Counted from the stretch's first letter, positions 23,168-33,698 are shown. The stretch: 64,000 nt of DNA from an uncultured Hyphomicrobiales bacterium (GCA_903847605.1 CAINED010000072.1:1-64000); one strand, 5' to 3'. Notes: generated by a model from the sequence alone, not told the origin. Made by a program: numbers and translations.

Positions 23168-25570
23168 TCAGCCGGGTTTCCAGCCGCGCAGCATCAGCGC
23201 GTTGAGAACGACGCTGACGGATGAGAGCGCCATTGCCGCACCGGCGAACATGGGATTGAGAATGCCGAAGGCGGCGAGCGGGATGCCCACGACATTGTAG
23301 ATGAAGGCCCAGAACAGGCCCTGCCTGATCTTGGAATAGGTGGCGCTGGATATGCCGATGGCGCCCGAGATGAGCAGCGGATCGCCGCGCATCAGCGTAA
23401 TGCCCGCCGTCGACATCGCAACATCTGCGCCCGTGCCCATGGCCATGCCGACATCCGCCGCCGCAAGCGCGGGCGCATCGTTGACGCCGTCGCCGACCAT
23501 GGCGACGACCTTGCCTTCGCGATGCAGGGCCTCGACGACTTTGACCTTGCCTTCCGGCAATACGCCGGCTTCGACGCGCTCGATGCCGACGGCTTTGGCG
23601 ACGACGGAGGCCGTGCGTTCATTGTCGCCGGTGACGAGAATGGGCATGACGCCGCGCGCCTTTAATTGCTTCACAGCCTCGATGGAATGCCGCTTGATCG
23701 TATCGGCGACAGCGATGATGCCGAGCAGCTTTTGCGCCTTGGCGTCCGCAACCCACATGACCGTGCGCCCTTCGCTTTCGAGCGAAGAGGCGCGCTGTTC
23801 CAGCGCTGACGTCTCGACGTTGCTTTCGCTCATCAGGCGGCGATTGCCGATGGCAATTTTTTTGTCTTCAATTGATGCAGTCAGGCCCTTGCCAGTGATG
23901 GCGGCGAAATCCTGCGCCGGCGGCAATGCTACGTCTTTCGCACGCGCCAGAATGGCCTTGCCAAGCGGATGTTCGCTGCCCTGCTGCGCGGCTGCGGAAA
24001 GACGCAAGAGCTCTTGGGCGGATACGCCGTCGCCGGGAATGAGATCGGTGACGGCGGGCTTGCCTTCGGTCAGCGTGCCCGTCTTGTCGAGAATAACCGC
24101 ATTGACGCGGTGCGCATGTTCGAGCGCTTCTGCATCGCGAATGAGAATGCCCGCGCGCGCGGCAGCGCCCGTGCCGACCATGAAGGCGGTGGGCGTCGCG
24201 AGCCCGAGCGCGCAGGGGCAGGCGATGACCATCACGGTGACCGCGTTGATAAGGCCCGCGCCGGCATCGTTGCCGATAAGCCACCAGCCCAAGAAGGTCG
24301 CGAGGGCGCAGACCAGCACGAAGGGCACGAAGACCGCCGCAACCTGATCGACGAGTTTCTGCACAGGCGCTTTCTTCGCCTGCGCATTCTCGACGAGCGC
24401 GATGATGCGTGACAGCATTGTGTCGCGGCCGATGGCGAGCGTTTTCACGCGCAGAAAACCGTTGCCGTTGATAGAGCCGCCGGTGACGCGATCGCCCGTC
24501 TTCTTCTCGACGGGCAGGCTTTCGCCGGTCAGCAGGCTTTCATCGAGCGCCGATGCGCCGGTCAGAATTTCGCCATCGACGGGCACGCGCTCGCCGGGCC
24601 GCACCAGTACGACATCTCCCGCAGAGACCGAGGAAAGCGGCACTTCGATCTCGCCACCATCCTTCTCGATGCGCGCCACGTCGGGCCGCAAGGCCATCAG
24701 CGCGCGTATGGAGGCGGTGGTCGAGCGCTTGGCCCGCGCTTCCAGATATTTGCCGAGCATCACAAGCGCGATGACGACGGAGGCCGCCTCGAAATAGAGA
24801 TGGCCGTGATGGTCGCCGAGCGGACCGCCGTGGCTCTGGAACAGCAGGTAAACCGAATAGAGATAGGCCGTCGTCGTGCCCATCGCGACGAGGAGGTCCA
24901 TATTGCCGGTGCGCGCGCGCAAGGCCTTCCAGGCGGCAACATAAAAGCGTTCGCCGAATATGAACTGCACAGGCGTCGCAAGCGCCCATTGCAGCGCGCC
25001 GTTCACCTCGATGCCGAACATCGGCAAGGTCAGCGGCGCCGAAAGCGCCAGCGCAGCGATCACCTGCAACAGTTCCCAGCGCTGCTTTTCCTGTTCCTGT
25101 CGTTCGATGGCGGCCTGCCGCTCGGCATCGTTCTCGACAGGGCGCGCGCTATAGCCCGCGTTCTCGACAGCTTGAATAAGATCGGTGGCGCCAACAACAC
25201 CGCGAAAAAACTCGACATAGGCCTTTTCGCCGGCGAGATTCACTGACGCGCTGACCACGCCGTCGATGGCAGCCAGCGCCTTCTCGACGCGGCCCGCACA
25301 GGTCGCGCAGGTCATGCCGCCGATGGCGAGTTCAATCCGCTCGTGCGGGACCTCGTAGCCGGCGTTGAGCACGGCTTCCTCGAGGTCGCACGCTTTCGTC
25401 GTGAGCGCATCGAAGGAAACCTGCGCCGTCTCGCCTGCAAGATTCACCTGCGCCTCGACGCCGGGCAGCTTGCACAGCGCGGCTTCGACCGTGTTGGCGC
25501 AGGTGGCGCAGGTCATGCCTTCGATGGGAAGGCTGAGGGATGCGCGAGCGGGAGCAGCGTGGATATTCAT
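23168..25570 (-). CDS. copA: Copper-translocating P1B-type ATPase
   Basis: 800 residues. Two N-terminal HMA domains carry MTCATC (Cys21/24 and Cys88/91). The core has LTGES, the transmembrane CPC motif at 451-453, phosphorylation site DKTGT (Asp495), EHPLGKAI (HP motif), [10 protein letters not shown], and the Cu(I)-specific YN in helix 7 (FIYNVVGIP) and MALSS in helix 8. It exports Cu(I) from the cytosol. A His-rich loop, DHHGHLYF, lies at about 253-260. No ribosome binding site is obvious before the ATG at 25570, so the start is less sure. No CueR or CopZ gene is adjacent. Confidence 0.97.
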   Translation of the reverse strand: MNIHAAPARASLSLPIEGMTCATCANTVEAALCKLPGVEAQVNLAGETAQVSFDALTTKACDLEEAVLNAGYEVPHERIELAIGGMTCATCAGRVEKALAAIDGVVSASVNLAGEKAYVEFFRGVVGATDLIQAVENAGYSARPVENDAERQAAIERQEQEKQRWELLQVIAALALSAPLTLPMFGIEVNGALQWALATPVQFIFGERFYVAAWKALRARTGNMDLLVAMGTTTAYLYSVYLLFQSHGGPLGDHHGHLYFEAASVVIALVMLGKYLEARAKRSTTASIRALMALRPDVARIEKDGGEIEVPLSSVSAGDVVLVRPGERVPVDGEILTGASALDESLLTGESLPVEKKTGDRVTGGSINGNGFLRVKTLAIGRDTMLSRIIALVENAQAKKAPVQKLVDQVAAVFVPFVLVCALATFLGWWLIGNDAGAGLINAVTVMVIACPCALGLATPTAFMVGTGAAARAGILIRDAEALEHAHRVNAVILDKTGTLTEGKPAVTDLIPGDGVSAQELLRLSAAAQQGSEHPLGKAILARAKDVALPPAQDFAAITGKGLTASIEDKKIAIGNRRLMSESNVETSALEQRASSLESEGRTVMWVADAKAQKLLGIIAVADTIKRHSIEAVKQLKARGVMPILVTGDNERTASVVAKAVGIERVEAGVLPEGKVKVVEALHREGKVVAMVGDGVNDAPALAAADVGMAMGTGADVAMSTAGITLMRGDPLLISGAIGISSATYSKIRQGLFWAFIYNVVGIPLAAFGILNPMFAGAAMALSSVSVVLNALMLRGWKPG

Positions 25571-25636
25571 GAATGCGAATGTATAGACGCGCTCCCGCGA
25601 TTGCGAGTGGTCATATCGTCCAGTGCCAGCCCCCTG

Positions 25637-26545
25637 TCAGCGGTTGCGCCCTCCTTCTTCGTCATTCGAGGCGACAAAGAGCGATACGGGAAAATCGGCG
25701 GCGTAGCGCTTGCCTTTCGGGCGCGGCTGATATTCGGGCCGTTCGCCAGGCGCGGGTTCCACGGCCTTGCGATAGAGGTGCCAGGTGGCATGGCCGAGCA
25801 CGGGCATGACGACGGCGAGGCCCACAAGGAACAGGGCCATCCCCGCGGCCAGTGACACGGCCACGATCAGACCCCATGCCGCCATGACGACGGGATTGCG
25901 AATGACGACCTTCATGGACGTCAGGATCGCCCCGGCAAATCCCGCGTTGCGATCGAGCAGCAGCGGGAAGGAAATCACGCTGATCGTCCCGACGACGATC
26001 GCAAACAGCAGGCCCACGGCGTTGCCGACGACGATCATGCTGCGGCCCTCGGGCGTGGTCAGCACCAGCCGCATGAACTCGTAGATCGAGCTTTCGCGGC
26101 GATAGCCGAAGTGTGCGGTGTAGATCGACTCCGCGCAGGCCATCCAGATTGCGAAGGTGATCAAAAGCAGCGCTGCGAGCCCAACGATGGCCGGCAGGGA
26201 AGGCGAATGAAAGACATCGAAAGCATGTCGCCAGGATGTATCGAGACCGAGTTCGCGACGACGGCTCAACTCGTACATCCACAGGGCCGCGACGGGTCCA
26301 ATCAGTGCAAAGCCGGCCGCGAGCGGATAGGCATAGGGAATCAAACCGCGTTCGAAGGTCGCGCCGACCAGGAGCAATCCCACGATGGGATAGATCAACG
26401 CAAGGAAGACGACATGGGTGGGCATGGCGCGGAAGTCGTCAATGCCCCTACGCAGACATTCCTGGAGATCGGACAGGGAAATCGTGCGAACGGCCGGTAG
26501 CGCATCGGCTGACTTGGCCGGCATGATGATGTCGGGATTTGCCAT
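25637..26545 (-). CDS. DUF2189 family integral membrane protein
   Basis: 302 residues from the ATG at 26545, which follows AGGAGGAAA. About six hydrophobic helices lie between residues 45 and 260. VRTISLSDLQECLRRGIDDF before helix 1 and PLLLDRNAGFAGAILTSMKVVIRNPVVMAAWG in the middle are marks of the DUF2189 (COG5473) family, often annotated as cytochrome c oxidase-like membrane proteins without proof. The C-terminal tail is hydrophilic. It is convergent with nothing and follows the copA promoter region. Function unknown. Confidence 0.88.
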   Translation of the reverse strand: MANPDIIMPAKSADALPAVRTISLSDLQECLRRGIDDFRAMPTHVVFLALIYPIVGLLLVGATFERGLIPYAYPLAAGFALIGPVAALWMYELSRRRELGLDTSWRHAFDVFHSPSLPAIVGLAALLLITFAIWMACAESIYTAHFGYRRESSIYEFMRLVLTTPEGRSMIVVGNAVGLLFAIVVGTISVISFPLLLDRNAGFAGAILTSMKVVIRNPVVMAAWGLIVAVSLAAGMALFLVGLAVVMPVLGHATWHLYRKAVEPAPGERPEYQPRPKGKRYAADFPVSLFVASNDEEGGRNR

Positions 26546-26716
26546 GGCTTTCCTCCTGCATGACAGTGGTTCAAGCATGGCGCGCCATCATTACGGTGGC
26601 TGTGCTACCGACGACCTTTCAGGAGTCGTCGTACGAACCCTGATTGCAATGGGAATGTTACGCCTTATCGCAGCGGGCAGATAGCAAATTCGTTCGACCC
26701 CGCGATTGAAGCTCGC

Positions 26717-27445
26717 TCAAGCCGATGCCACGGCTGCGCTTTCGCTTTCGAGTCGGCCGTCGCGCAGCATGTAAATGCGGTCGAAGCGGTCGAAGATCTT
26801 TTCGTCATGCGTCACAGCAATGATCGCGGCCTGCTGCTCGCGCGCGAGTTTGCGCAGAAGGTCCATCACGATGCCCGCGCGTTTGGAATCGAGCGCCGCT
26901 GTCGGCTCGTCCGCAAGAATGATGCGCGGTTTGTTGGCGAGCGCCCGTGCGATGGCGACGCGCTGCGCCTCGCCGCCTGACAGTTTGGCTGGCAACGCAG
27001 ACTTGCGATGGCCGATTTCGAGATAGTCCAAAAGCTCGATCGCGCGTTTGCGCGCATCGGCGCGCGGCACATGTGCCAGATCGAGAGCGATCGCGACGTT
27101 ATCCGTCGCATCGAGAAAGGGCAGGAGGTTGTGCGACTGAAAGATGAAGCCGATCTTTTCGAGACGGAGTTTGCGCAGGTCATCGCGCAGCCAGCGTCCA
27201 TCGTAAACGGTGTCGCCTTCGAGCGTAAGTTTGCCTTCCGAGGGTTCGGTGATACAGCCGATGACGTTCAGCAATGTCGACTTACCCGAGCCTGAGGGGC
27301 CGAGAAGCGCGATGACCTCGCCCGGCCTGACATCGAGCGAGACATCGCGTAGCGCATCGACGCGGGTCTCACCTTCGCCGAAATGTTTGGAGACGTTGCG
27401 CACTTCGACGATGGGCCTTGTGTCGGGGCGGGATGTTTCAATCAT
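26717..27445 (-). CDS. ABC transporter ATP-binding protein, DevA/MacB-LolD type
   Basis: 242 residues with Walker A LLGPSGSGKSTLLN, Q-loop IFQSHNLLPFLDATDNV, signature KLSGGEAQRVAIARAL, Walker B IILADEPTAALD and switch His in AVTHDEKIF. The MacB/LolD subgroup is typical of exporters with FtsX-like permeases. It starts one base after the permease stop (TGAgATG), so it is the third gene of a fusion-protein, permease and ATPase operon. It would energise export or lipid extraction rather than import. Confidence 0.95.
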   Translation of the reverse strand: MIETSRPDTRPIVEVRNVSKHFGEGETRVDALRDVSLDVRPGEVIALLGPSGSGKSTLLNVIGCITEPSEGKLTLEGDTVYDGRWLRDDLRKLRLEKIGFIFQSHNLLPFLDATDNVAIALDLAHVPRADARKRAIELLDYLEIGHRKSALPAKLSGGEAQRVAIARALANKPRIILADEPTAALDSKRAGIVMDLLRKLAREQQAAIIAVTHDEKIFDRFDRIYMLRDGRLESESAAVASA

Positions 27446-27446
27446 C

Positions 27447-28580
27447 TCAGCCTCCGAGCGCCGTGGCAGGATCGGCCTTCAGCGCAACGCGCACGCCGAG
27501 CGCGCTCGACAGCAGGCAGACGAGCGTGACGACGCCCCCCAGCAACAATACATTGTCGGCTTCGAGAATAACGCGGCGCGGGAAGAAGTCCTTGATGTTG
27601 AAGATCAGCGCCGCGCCGAGCGCAAAGCCGATCAGCCCCAGCGCCAGCGCCTGCTGCACGATCATGCCGACGATGCGGCTGTCCGGCGCGCCAATCAGTT
27701 TTAGGGTGGCGATATGCCTGATCTTCTCCATCGTCATCGTGTAGATGATGAGCGCGATGATGACGGCGGAGACGGTGAGCAAAAGTCCCGTGAACATGCC
27801 GATCTGGCGTCGCGCGCGATCCACAAGCGACTGCGAGAGAATGGCTTCCTGTTCCGTCTGCGTGATTGCGCCAAGATGCTTCCATTGGCGGATGCTGGCG
27901 GCAACCGTGTCGGCATCTGCGAAGGGCGCGAGGCGCGCGACGACGGTGTTGACGGTCTCGCGGCTGGCGGGCGATCCGCCCCGCGCAAGCTGGATGCGTG
28001 CTGCTGCCGGGTCGAGATCGAACTGCAGTTTTTGCGCATCCGCAAGTGTAATATAGACGGCCGGATCGCCGCCCGAATTCACCTGTTGCGATGTCAGCCC
28101 AACAACTTCGAATGTGGTGCGTCCTAGCCGAATGCGCTCGCCGATTTCCAATCCTGCCGATCTGTCCGCCACGAGCTCATAGTGACTTCGCGCGATATGG
28201 CGTCCTTCGACCATGACCGGGGGCCCACCGGGCGCGCCTTGCTTGTAGCCGATGACATAAAGGCGCGCCGTCCTGCCGCGCACGCCAGCTTCGATGGTCT
28301 GATAGGTGAGCGCGCCTGCGGCCTCGACGCCCGAGATGCGTGCGATAGCCGCGCGTGTATCGCCGGGAATGCGCGACGCCTCAGCGAAGGGCCCGCGCGA
28401 TTTCGCTTCGACTACCCAGATATCGGTTTCGGGCGCGCGCGCGATGGTGAGCGCATCGACGACGATGCCGCGGTAAATGCCGATCATCGACATGACCACG
28501 GCGAGCAGCAGGCCGAGGCCCGCACAGGTCATCACGAAGCGGCCGAGATTGTGCCTGATGTCGCGCCACGCGAGGTTCAT
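27447..28580 (-). CDS. ABC exporter permease, DevC/FtsX type
   Basis: 377 residues. There is an N-terminal helix (about 13-35), a periplasmic domain of ~230 residues, then three helices (about 255-280, 305-325 and 345-368). The TMTMEKIRHIATLKLIGAPDSRIVGMIVQQALALG segment is typical of FtsX-like permeases (DevC, MacB). Its start overlaps the fusion-protein stop by four bases (ATGA). In cyanobacteria DevBCA exports glycolipids with TolC. No outer membrane factor gene is next to this one. Confidence 0.93.
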   Translation of the reverse strand: MNLAWRDIRHNLGRFVMTCAGLGLLLAVVMSMIGIYRGIVVDALTIARAPETDIWVVEAKSRGPFAEASRIPGDTRAAIARISGVEAAGALTYQTIEAGVRGRTARLYVIGYKQGAPGGPPVMVEGRHIARSHYELVADRSAGLEIGERIRLGRTTFEVVGLTSQQVNSGGDPAVYITLADAQKLQFDLDPAAARIQLARGGSPASRETVNTVVARLAPFADADTVAASIRQWKHLGAITQTEQEAILSQSLVDRARRQIGMFTGLLLTVSAVIIALIIYTMTMEKIRHIATLKLIGAPDSRIVGMIVQQALALGLIGFALGAALIFNIKDFFPRRVILEADNVLLLGGVVTLVCLLSSALGVRVALKADPATALGG

Positions 28581-29743
28581 GGCGCGCGTTCCGCCATGCG
28601 CGCGGCGCGCCCTTCCCGCAGGCGGGTGGCGTCGCGGTTGATGACGATGCGCACATTATCGGGCATCTTGTCGGCGACGACGACGCGCCCGTCGAGCAGG
28701 CGTTCGCCGAATTTCACCACGCGGCGATGAAGCTTGCCGTCTTCCACCGTCCACACCGTGCCTTCGCGGCCGTTGTATTTGGCGATGGCGTAAAGGGGAA
28801 TGAAGAGACCGCTTTCGATCTTGCGCGTGACGACTTCCACTTCCGCCTGCTCGCCGAGATGGCGCGCGAGATGTTCGGGCGAACAATTCTTGCAACGCAC
28901 GTAGAGACGGCGCTCTTCCGTGACGCGGTCATTTTCCTCATCGATGCGGACGACTTCGGTTTCAACGATGGTATTGGGATCGGAACGCAGTCGGACGAAG
29001 GCGGTCTGACCGAGCTTGAGCGTGCCTGCGAGCGCCTCGTCGATATAGGCGCGCACCCACACCGTTTCCGGCGCGATGATCGAGAAAACGGGCTCTGCGG
29101 GATTGACCGCAGACCCTTCTTCCTTCAACCGCGCGATGATGCGCGAGCGGAAAGGCGTGAACAGCGTATGCTGGTCGAACACGGCCTGTTCGATGGCTGC
29201 CGATGCCGCCGTATCCTTGCGCGCGACCGTCGCGACGGAAACCTCCGCTTCCGCCACGAGCACATCGGCTTTCGCGATCTCGGCCTGCGTGCGCGCTTCG
29301 TCCGTCGCTTCGCGCGTCGCCGCGCCTTTCTCGACAAGCGCCTGCCGCCGTTCCGCAATGGCCTGCTTTTGATGATGATTGACGCGCGCGCGTTCGAGCA
29401 GCGCACGCGCCTTTGCAAGGGCGGTCTCCGATTGCTGCATCGCGACCTGCGCCTTCTGTACGCGAGCCTGCTGCACGGCGGCGTCCAGTCTCGCGATGAC
29501 GGTTCCCACTTCGAGGATCTGGCCCTGATCGGCGCTGACGGAGACGATGCGCCCCGCGATCTGGAAACCGATGCGGGCGGAAATCTGCGCTTCGATTGTG
29601 CCGATGCCGAAGAGCCGCGCCTCAACGTTACGTTCGATAGCGGCGACAGTGACGGCGACGGGCGCCTGGCTGCGCCACCAGAGGAAACCGCCGGCCACGG
29701 CGGCGAGAACGACGATGGCGGCCAGTCCGGCGCTGCGACGCAT
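28577..29743 (-). CDS. HlyD/DevB-type periplasmic adaptor (membrane fusion) protein
   Basis: 388 residues. It has an N-terminal membrane anchor (about 7-25), a split lipoyl domain starting RLFGIGTIEAQISARIGFQIAGRIVSV, a long alpha-helical hairpin (about 85-190) rich in Ala, Gln, Glu and Arg, and a beta-barrel part with TLFTPFRSRIIARLKEEGSAVNPAEPVFSI. It links an inner-membrane ABC exporter to an outer-membrane channel. It is the first gene of the three-gene operon on the minus strand; the permease and ATPase follow with overlap and a 1-base gap. Confidence 0.93.
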   Translation of the reverse strand: MRRSAGLAAIVVLAAVAGGFLWWRSQAPVAVTVAAIERNVEARLFGIGTIEAQISARIGFQIAGRIVSVSADQGQILEVGTVIARLDAAVQQARVQKAQVAMQQSETALAKARALLERARVNHHQKQAIAERRQALVEKGAATREATDEARTQAEIAKADVLVAEAEVSVATVARKDTAASAAIEQAVFDQHTLFTPFRSRIIARLKEEGSAVNPAEPVFSIIAPETVWVRAYIDEALAGTLKLGQTAFVRLRSDPNTIVETEVVRIDEENDRVTEERRLYVRCKNCSPEHLARHLGEQAEVEVVTRKIESGLFIPLYAIAKYNGREGTVWTVEDGKLHRRVVKFGERLLDGRVVVADKMPDNVRIVINRDATRLREGRAARMAERAP

Positions 29744-29875
29744 GCGAGAATCCCAAGTTAAGCGGCAATCGACCGCACCCGTTTGTAGCAGGCGCGGGCA
29801 AGGGGCGATTTGCTCTGCCTCAAGCCGGCTGACGGCTAAGCTCGCAATGTTGCGGGATTATTTCCGATGGCCTGC

Positions 29876-30850
29876 CTATTGCAGCTTTAACCCGGATTTG
29901 CGGATGATGTCGCGCCAGCGATCGGATTCCGCCTTCAGGAAGGCTGCAAACTGGTCGGGCGGGCCGAGCGGCAGCATGTGGCCCTGACGTTCGAACACCT
30001 GCCGGTTTTCCGGAGCCGAGAAAATCTCCGTCGATTGCCGGTTGAGCCAGTCGACGATCGGCCGCGGCGTGCCCGCCGGCGCGAAGAGGCCGAACCACGC
30101 ACCGCCGACAAAACCCTCGTAGCCGAGTTCCTTCATCGTGGGCACATCGGGCAATTGCGGTGCGCGTTCGTCGGCGAGATAGGCAAGCGCCACCATCCGG
30201 CCGCCGCGCACATTCTCCATGGCAAGACCCAGAAGATCGAAGAAGACGGGAACATGGCCGGCGACGACATCCTGCGCGGCGGGCGCAGCGCCGCGATAGG
30301 GCACATGGTTCATCTCCGTTCCCGTCGCCAGTTGAAACTGCTCGCCGAGGAGATGCGAGATCGTGCCGACGCCCGCCGATGCGTAGGAGAATTTGCCGGG
30401 CTGCGATTTCAGGAGCGCGACGAGTTCGGCGACGCTCTTCACATTCGTGCTCGGGTGGACAACCAGCAGGTTCTTGCCTGACACGACGAGGGAAATGGGC
30501 GCGAAATCTTTTTCGGGATCGAAGTTCAGCTTGCGGTCGAAATGCTGGAACATGGAATTGGTCGCGTGATAGCCGGAATAAAGCGTGTAGCCGTCGGGCG
30601 CGGCCTTCGCGACGGTTTCAGCCGCGAGAACGCCGCCCGCCGCCGTCTTGCCCTCCACAACAACCTTCGCGCCGGTGCGCTGCGTGAGGCCAGCGGCAAA
30701 GGCGCGCGCGACGATATCCGCGAGCCCGCCCGGCTGCGTCGGCACGAGGATCGTGATCGTGCGGGCAGGGGAGGGATAGTCCTGGGCGAATAGTGGTGTG
30801 GTGAAAGCGGCGCATATCGCGGCGAGCGCAATGCCTTTGTTCAGACGCAT
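29876..30850 (-). CDS. Tripartite tricarboxylate transporter substrate-binding protein (Bug/TctC)
   Basis: 324 residues; signal peptide about 1-22 ending LFAQ. Classical motifs present: ITILVPTQPGGLADIVARAF, VVVEGKTAAGGVLAA, AAPDGYTLYSGYHA, FSYASAGVGTISHLLGEQF, HVPYRGAAPAAQDVVAGHVPV and APAGTPRPIVDWLN. It is periplasmic, with an unknown carboxylate ligand. It stands alone between the exporter operon and repeat copy 4, with no membrane components. Confidence 0.95.
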   Translation of the reverse strand: MRLNKGIALAAICAAFTTPLFAQDYPSPARTITILVPTQPGGLADIVARAFAAGLTQRTGAKVVVEGKTAAGGVLAAETVAKAAPDGYTLYSGYHATNSMFQHFDRKLNFDPEKDFAPISLVVSGKNLLVVHPSTNVKSVAELVALLKSQPGKFSYASAGVGTISHLLGEQFQLATGTEMNHVPYRGAAPAAQDVVAGHVPVFFDLLGLAMENVRGGRMVALAYLADERAPQLPDVPTMKELGYEGFVGGAWFGLFAPAGTPRPIVDWLNRQSTEIFSAPENRQVFERQGHMLPLGPPDQFAAFLKAESDRWRDIIRKSGLKLQ

Positions 30851-30919
30851 GTTTCCCTCCCTGATTTTGGGACAGGATAAAAAAGATCGGTGCTTTTGGC
30901 GAGCGGCTAATTAAGGATC

Positions 30920-31021
30920 GTCATCCCGGACGCCCAAAGGCGATCCGGGATCGCTGCGTTTTTGGAACACTATCCCGTGCGATCCCGGAGAAAATGCGTT
31001 CGCATTTTTTCCCGGGATGAC
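30920..31021. repeat. Palindromic intergenic repeat, family A (copy 4)
   Basis: Starts gtcatcccgg, ends ccgggatgac, with the internal stem aaaatgcgttcgcatttt. It lies between the Bug start and the methyltransferase stop, here upstream of one gene and downstream of the other. Confidence 0.8.
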
Positions 31022-31038
31022 AACGATAAAATTCAAAA

Positions 31039-31656
31039 TCACTTCCTCGCCGTAAAATTCACCACGGCTGACATCCCGCCGTGCGATGTGCCCTCATGCA
31101 TCTCCAGCTCTTCTTCCACGATCTTCATGTCCTTCATCCCCGTGAAAAAGGATTCCAGCATCTCGCGCGTATAGAGTTGCTCAAGCACGCCGGGGCCGCC
31201 GGTCTTGTGGACAAGCTGCTTGGGCGTATAGCCCTGGATGATCATGAGGCCATCAGGCTTCAGCGCTTTTCTCATGCCCGCCCATTTGATCGCGCGTTCG
31301 TCCGGCGTCGAGAACTGCGTGAAAATTTCCACGACGACATCGAAGGCGTTTTCCGGATAGTCCCAAGTGTGGACATTGGCCTCGACGATGTCGATCTTCA
31401 CGCCGCGCTTCTGCGCCAGCTTTTTCGCCTTGGCCTGTCCTTCCGGCGCGAAATCGAGCGAGACGACATCGAGCCCCTGTTCGGCGAGCCAGACGCCGTT
31501 GCGGCCCTCGCCATCGGCCACTGCCAGCGCCTTGCCCGATTTCGGCAGAAGCGCCTTGCAGGAGGCGAGGAAATAGTTGGGGCCCTCGCCAAAGATGTAT
31601 TCGGGGGCGGAATAGCGCTTGTTCCAGCGTGCGAATTCTGCGGCATTGTCGATCAT
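31039..31656 (-). CDS. Class I SAM-dependent methyltransferase (TehB-like)
   Basis: 205 residues. It begins WNKRYSAPEYIFGEGPNYFLA, typical of TehB/thiopurine-type methyltransferases. Motif I is ALAVADGEGRNGVWLAEQG (DGEGRNG) and the adenosine-binding acidic end is VVSLDFAPEG. The second half has VVEIFTQF and GLMIIQGYTPKQL. It is cytosolic and methylates a small molecule or metalloid; the acceptor is unknown. The start has GAGGA upstream. It is divergent from the ThDP enzyme at 31811 with a 154-base gap. Confidence 0.92.
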   Translation of the reverse strand: MIDNAAEFARWNKRYSAPEYIFGEGPNYFLASCKALLPKSGKALAVADGEGRNGVWLAEQGLDVVSLDFAPEGQAKAKKLAQKRGVKIDIVEANVHTWDYPENAFDVVVEIFTQFSTPDERAIKWAGMRKALKPDGLMIIQGYTPKQLVHKTGGPGVLEQLYTREMLESFFTGMKDMKIVEEELEMHEGTSHGGMSAVVNFTARK

Positions 31657-31810
31657 GGCGTCCTCGTGGCGGCGGCTCTGCGGCCAAGCCCTCGTCTCAC
31701 CTTACCCCGGGAGCGTCAAAAGGCCAGCGGCTTGACCCCGCCGACAAAAGCCTTAGGACCGTAACCAAGCGCGCCAAAACCGCCCAGATATCCCTCCGGA
31801 GGAAGCCTGA

Positions 31811-33529
31811 ATGAACGTCCATAATCCCGCCGCCGCCACGCAGACCGTCGCCCAGACCTATATGGAGGCGCTGCACAATTACGGCATCAAATACGTCTTC
31901 GCGAACGGCGGCACCGATTTCGCGCCGATCATCGAGGGGATTTTGCAGTCGCGCCAGTCCGGCCGCGCGCTGCCGGAATTCGTGACCGTTCCGCACGAAA
32001 ACGTCGCGACCGCGATGGCGCAGGGCTATTACAAGGTCTCCGGCGAAATGGCCGCCGTGATGGTGCATGTCAACGTCGGCACCGCCAACACGATCTGCGG
32101 CGTGATGAACGCCGCGCGCGACAACGTGCCGATGCTGCTCGCCGCCGGCCGCACGCCGCTCACCGAGACGGGCCATCACGGCTCGCGCAACAACAACATC
32201 CATTGGTCGCAGGAGAATTTCGACCAGGCCGCCATCGTGCGCGAGCATGTGAAATGGGACTACGAACTGCGCGACGGCCAGCCGGTCGACACCATCGTCG
32301 GGCGCGCGCTCGATATCGCCATGACCGAACCGCGTGGCCCCGTCTATCTGACCCTGCCGCGCGAAACCCTCGGCAACCCGGCGCTGCCTGCCGGCGCGCA
32401 GAAGCGCGCGCGGGCGTTGGGCACCACCATCGCGGTGCCTTCGGCGGAAGCGATCGAGGAAGCCGCCGACCTCTTGGCGAAAGCGGAAAACCCTCTCATC
32501 ATCTCGGCCCATGCCGCGCGCGATCCGCGCGCTTTCCACGCGCTCGGGCGTATCGCCATCGATCACGCAATTGCGGTGGCCACCGGCCAGTATGCGGCGC
32601 TTGCCTCGGCCAATCCGATGAACCTCGGCGCGCTTACGCCGCAGCTTCTGAAAGCGGCTGACGTCGTCGTCGTCATCAACTCGCCGATCCCCTGGATTCC
32701 CCGCTTCTCGCAGCCGGCCGAGACCGCCAAGCTCATCCACATCGGCTGCGATCCTCACTTCGCGCGCTATCCCTTCCGCGGTTTCGAAATGGACATCGCG
32801 CTTGCCGGCGATCCCGGCTCGGCGCTCGACATGCTCAACGAAGCGCTGAAGGTGAAACTCGCGGGCAAGAAGGACAAGGTCGAGGCGCGCCGCGCGAAGA
32901 ACGCCGAACTGCGCAAGGCGTTCGAGGATCGCAAGGCCGCCGCCATCAACGCCGGCCGTTCGCAGCGCCCGATGACCTATCCCTGGATTGCCCATTGCGT
33001 GAACCAGGTAAAGGGCAAGAAAGACATCATCTCGGACGAGCTTGGCATCGGCTCGATGTTCCTGGACATAGAGGAACCCGGCACGCATCTGGCGACCTCG
33101 TCGGGCGCGCTCGGCATGGGTCTGGGGCAGGGCCTCGGCGCCAAGCTCGCGCGCCCCGAAGCCAATGTCATCACCACGGTGGGCGACGGCTCCTATATGT
33201 TCGGCGTGCCGACGGCGGCGCATTTCGTGTCGCAGGCGGAAAAGCTGCCGGTGCTCACGATGATCATGAACAATTCGCAGTGGTACGCCGTGCGCCGCGC
33301 GACGACGGGCATGTATCCCGACGGTCTCGCCGCCAAGGCCAACAGCCTGCCCATCGTCGATCTCGCGCCCTCGCCCGATTACGAAAAGATCGCGGAGTCA
33401 TGCGGTGGCTACGGCGAGCGCCTGGAAGATCCGGACAAGGTGATTCCGGCGCTCGAGCGCGCATTCAAGAAACTCAGCGATGGTATTCAGGTGTCGCTGA
33501 ATGTGATCGTGCGGCCGCGCGAGGGGTAG
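31811..33529 (+). CDS. Thiamine-diphosphate-dependent enzyme, acetolactate synthase large-subunit-like
   Basis: 572 residues with the three domains of the AHAS/POX family. The Pyr domain holds the catalytic Glu63 in TVPHENVATAMA. The central domain is near 210-345. The PP domain holds the ThDP-Mg motif from GDG (458-460) to NN (487-488). It starts after GGAGGAA. No small regulatory subunit is adjacent, which argues against valine/isoleucine synthesis. The HHGSRNNNIHWSQENFDQ loop is characteristic of a conserved proteobacterial branch of unknown substrate, often found near catabolic genes. It would decarboxylate or ligate a 2-keto acid. Confidence 0.92.
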   Translation: MNVHNPAAATQTVAQTYMEALHNYGIKYVFANGGTDFAPIIEGILQSRQSGRALPEFVTVPHENVATAMAQGYYKVSGEMAAVMVHVNVGTANTICGVMNAARDNVPMLLAAGRTPLTETGHHGSRNNNIHWSQENFDQAAIVREHVKWDYELRDGQPVDTIVGRALDIAMTEPRGPVYLTLPRETLGNPALPAGAQKRARALGTTIAVPSAEAIEEAADLLAKAENPLIISAHAARDPRAFHALGRIAIDHAIAVATGQYAALASANPMNLGALTPQLLKAADVVVVINSPIPWIPRFSQPAETAKLIHIGCDPHFARYPFRGFEMDIALAGDPGSALDMLNEALKVKLAGKKDKVEARRAKNAELRKAFEDRKAAAINAGRSQRPMTYPWIAHCVNQVKGKKDIISDELGIGSMFLDIEEPGTHLATSSGALGMGLGQGLGAKLARPEANVITTVGDGSYMFGVPTAAHFVSQAEKLPVLTMIMNNSQWYAVRRATTGMYPDGLAAKANSLPIVDLAPSPDYEKIAESCGGYGERLEDPDKVIPALERAFKKLSDGIQVSLNVIVRPREG

Positions 33530-33698
33530 TCTCGCGGAAGCTGGGCTTCAGCCCCGAACAAATGCAAAGGTGAGCACCGGGCGCTCTCCTTTTTCCTTTT
33601 CACCTTTTGCGTCACCACTGGCAATTCTCGCAGCACGCAATTAAAATGTCGCTGGAAGTGCAGGCCATTTTTCTCGCAGCCAGTTAAAAGGATCCGCG

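Noticed and set aside
31697..33223. 508-codon minus-strand frame opposite the ThDP enzyme
   Set aside because: Shadow frame with biased composition.
33540..33600. Possible terminator after the ThDP enzyme
   Set aside because: The inverted repeats around gggcttcagcccc and gagc..gctc are short and imperfect; the T-rich stretch alone is not enough.
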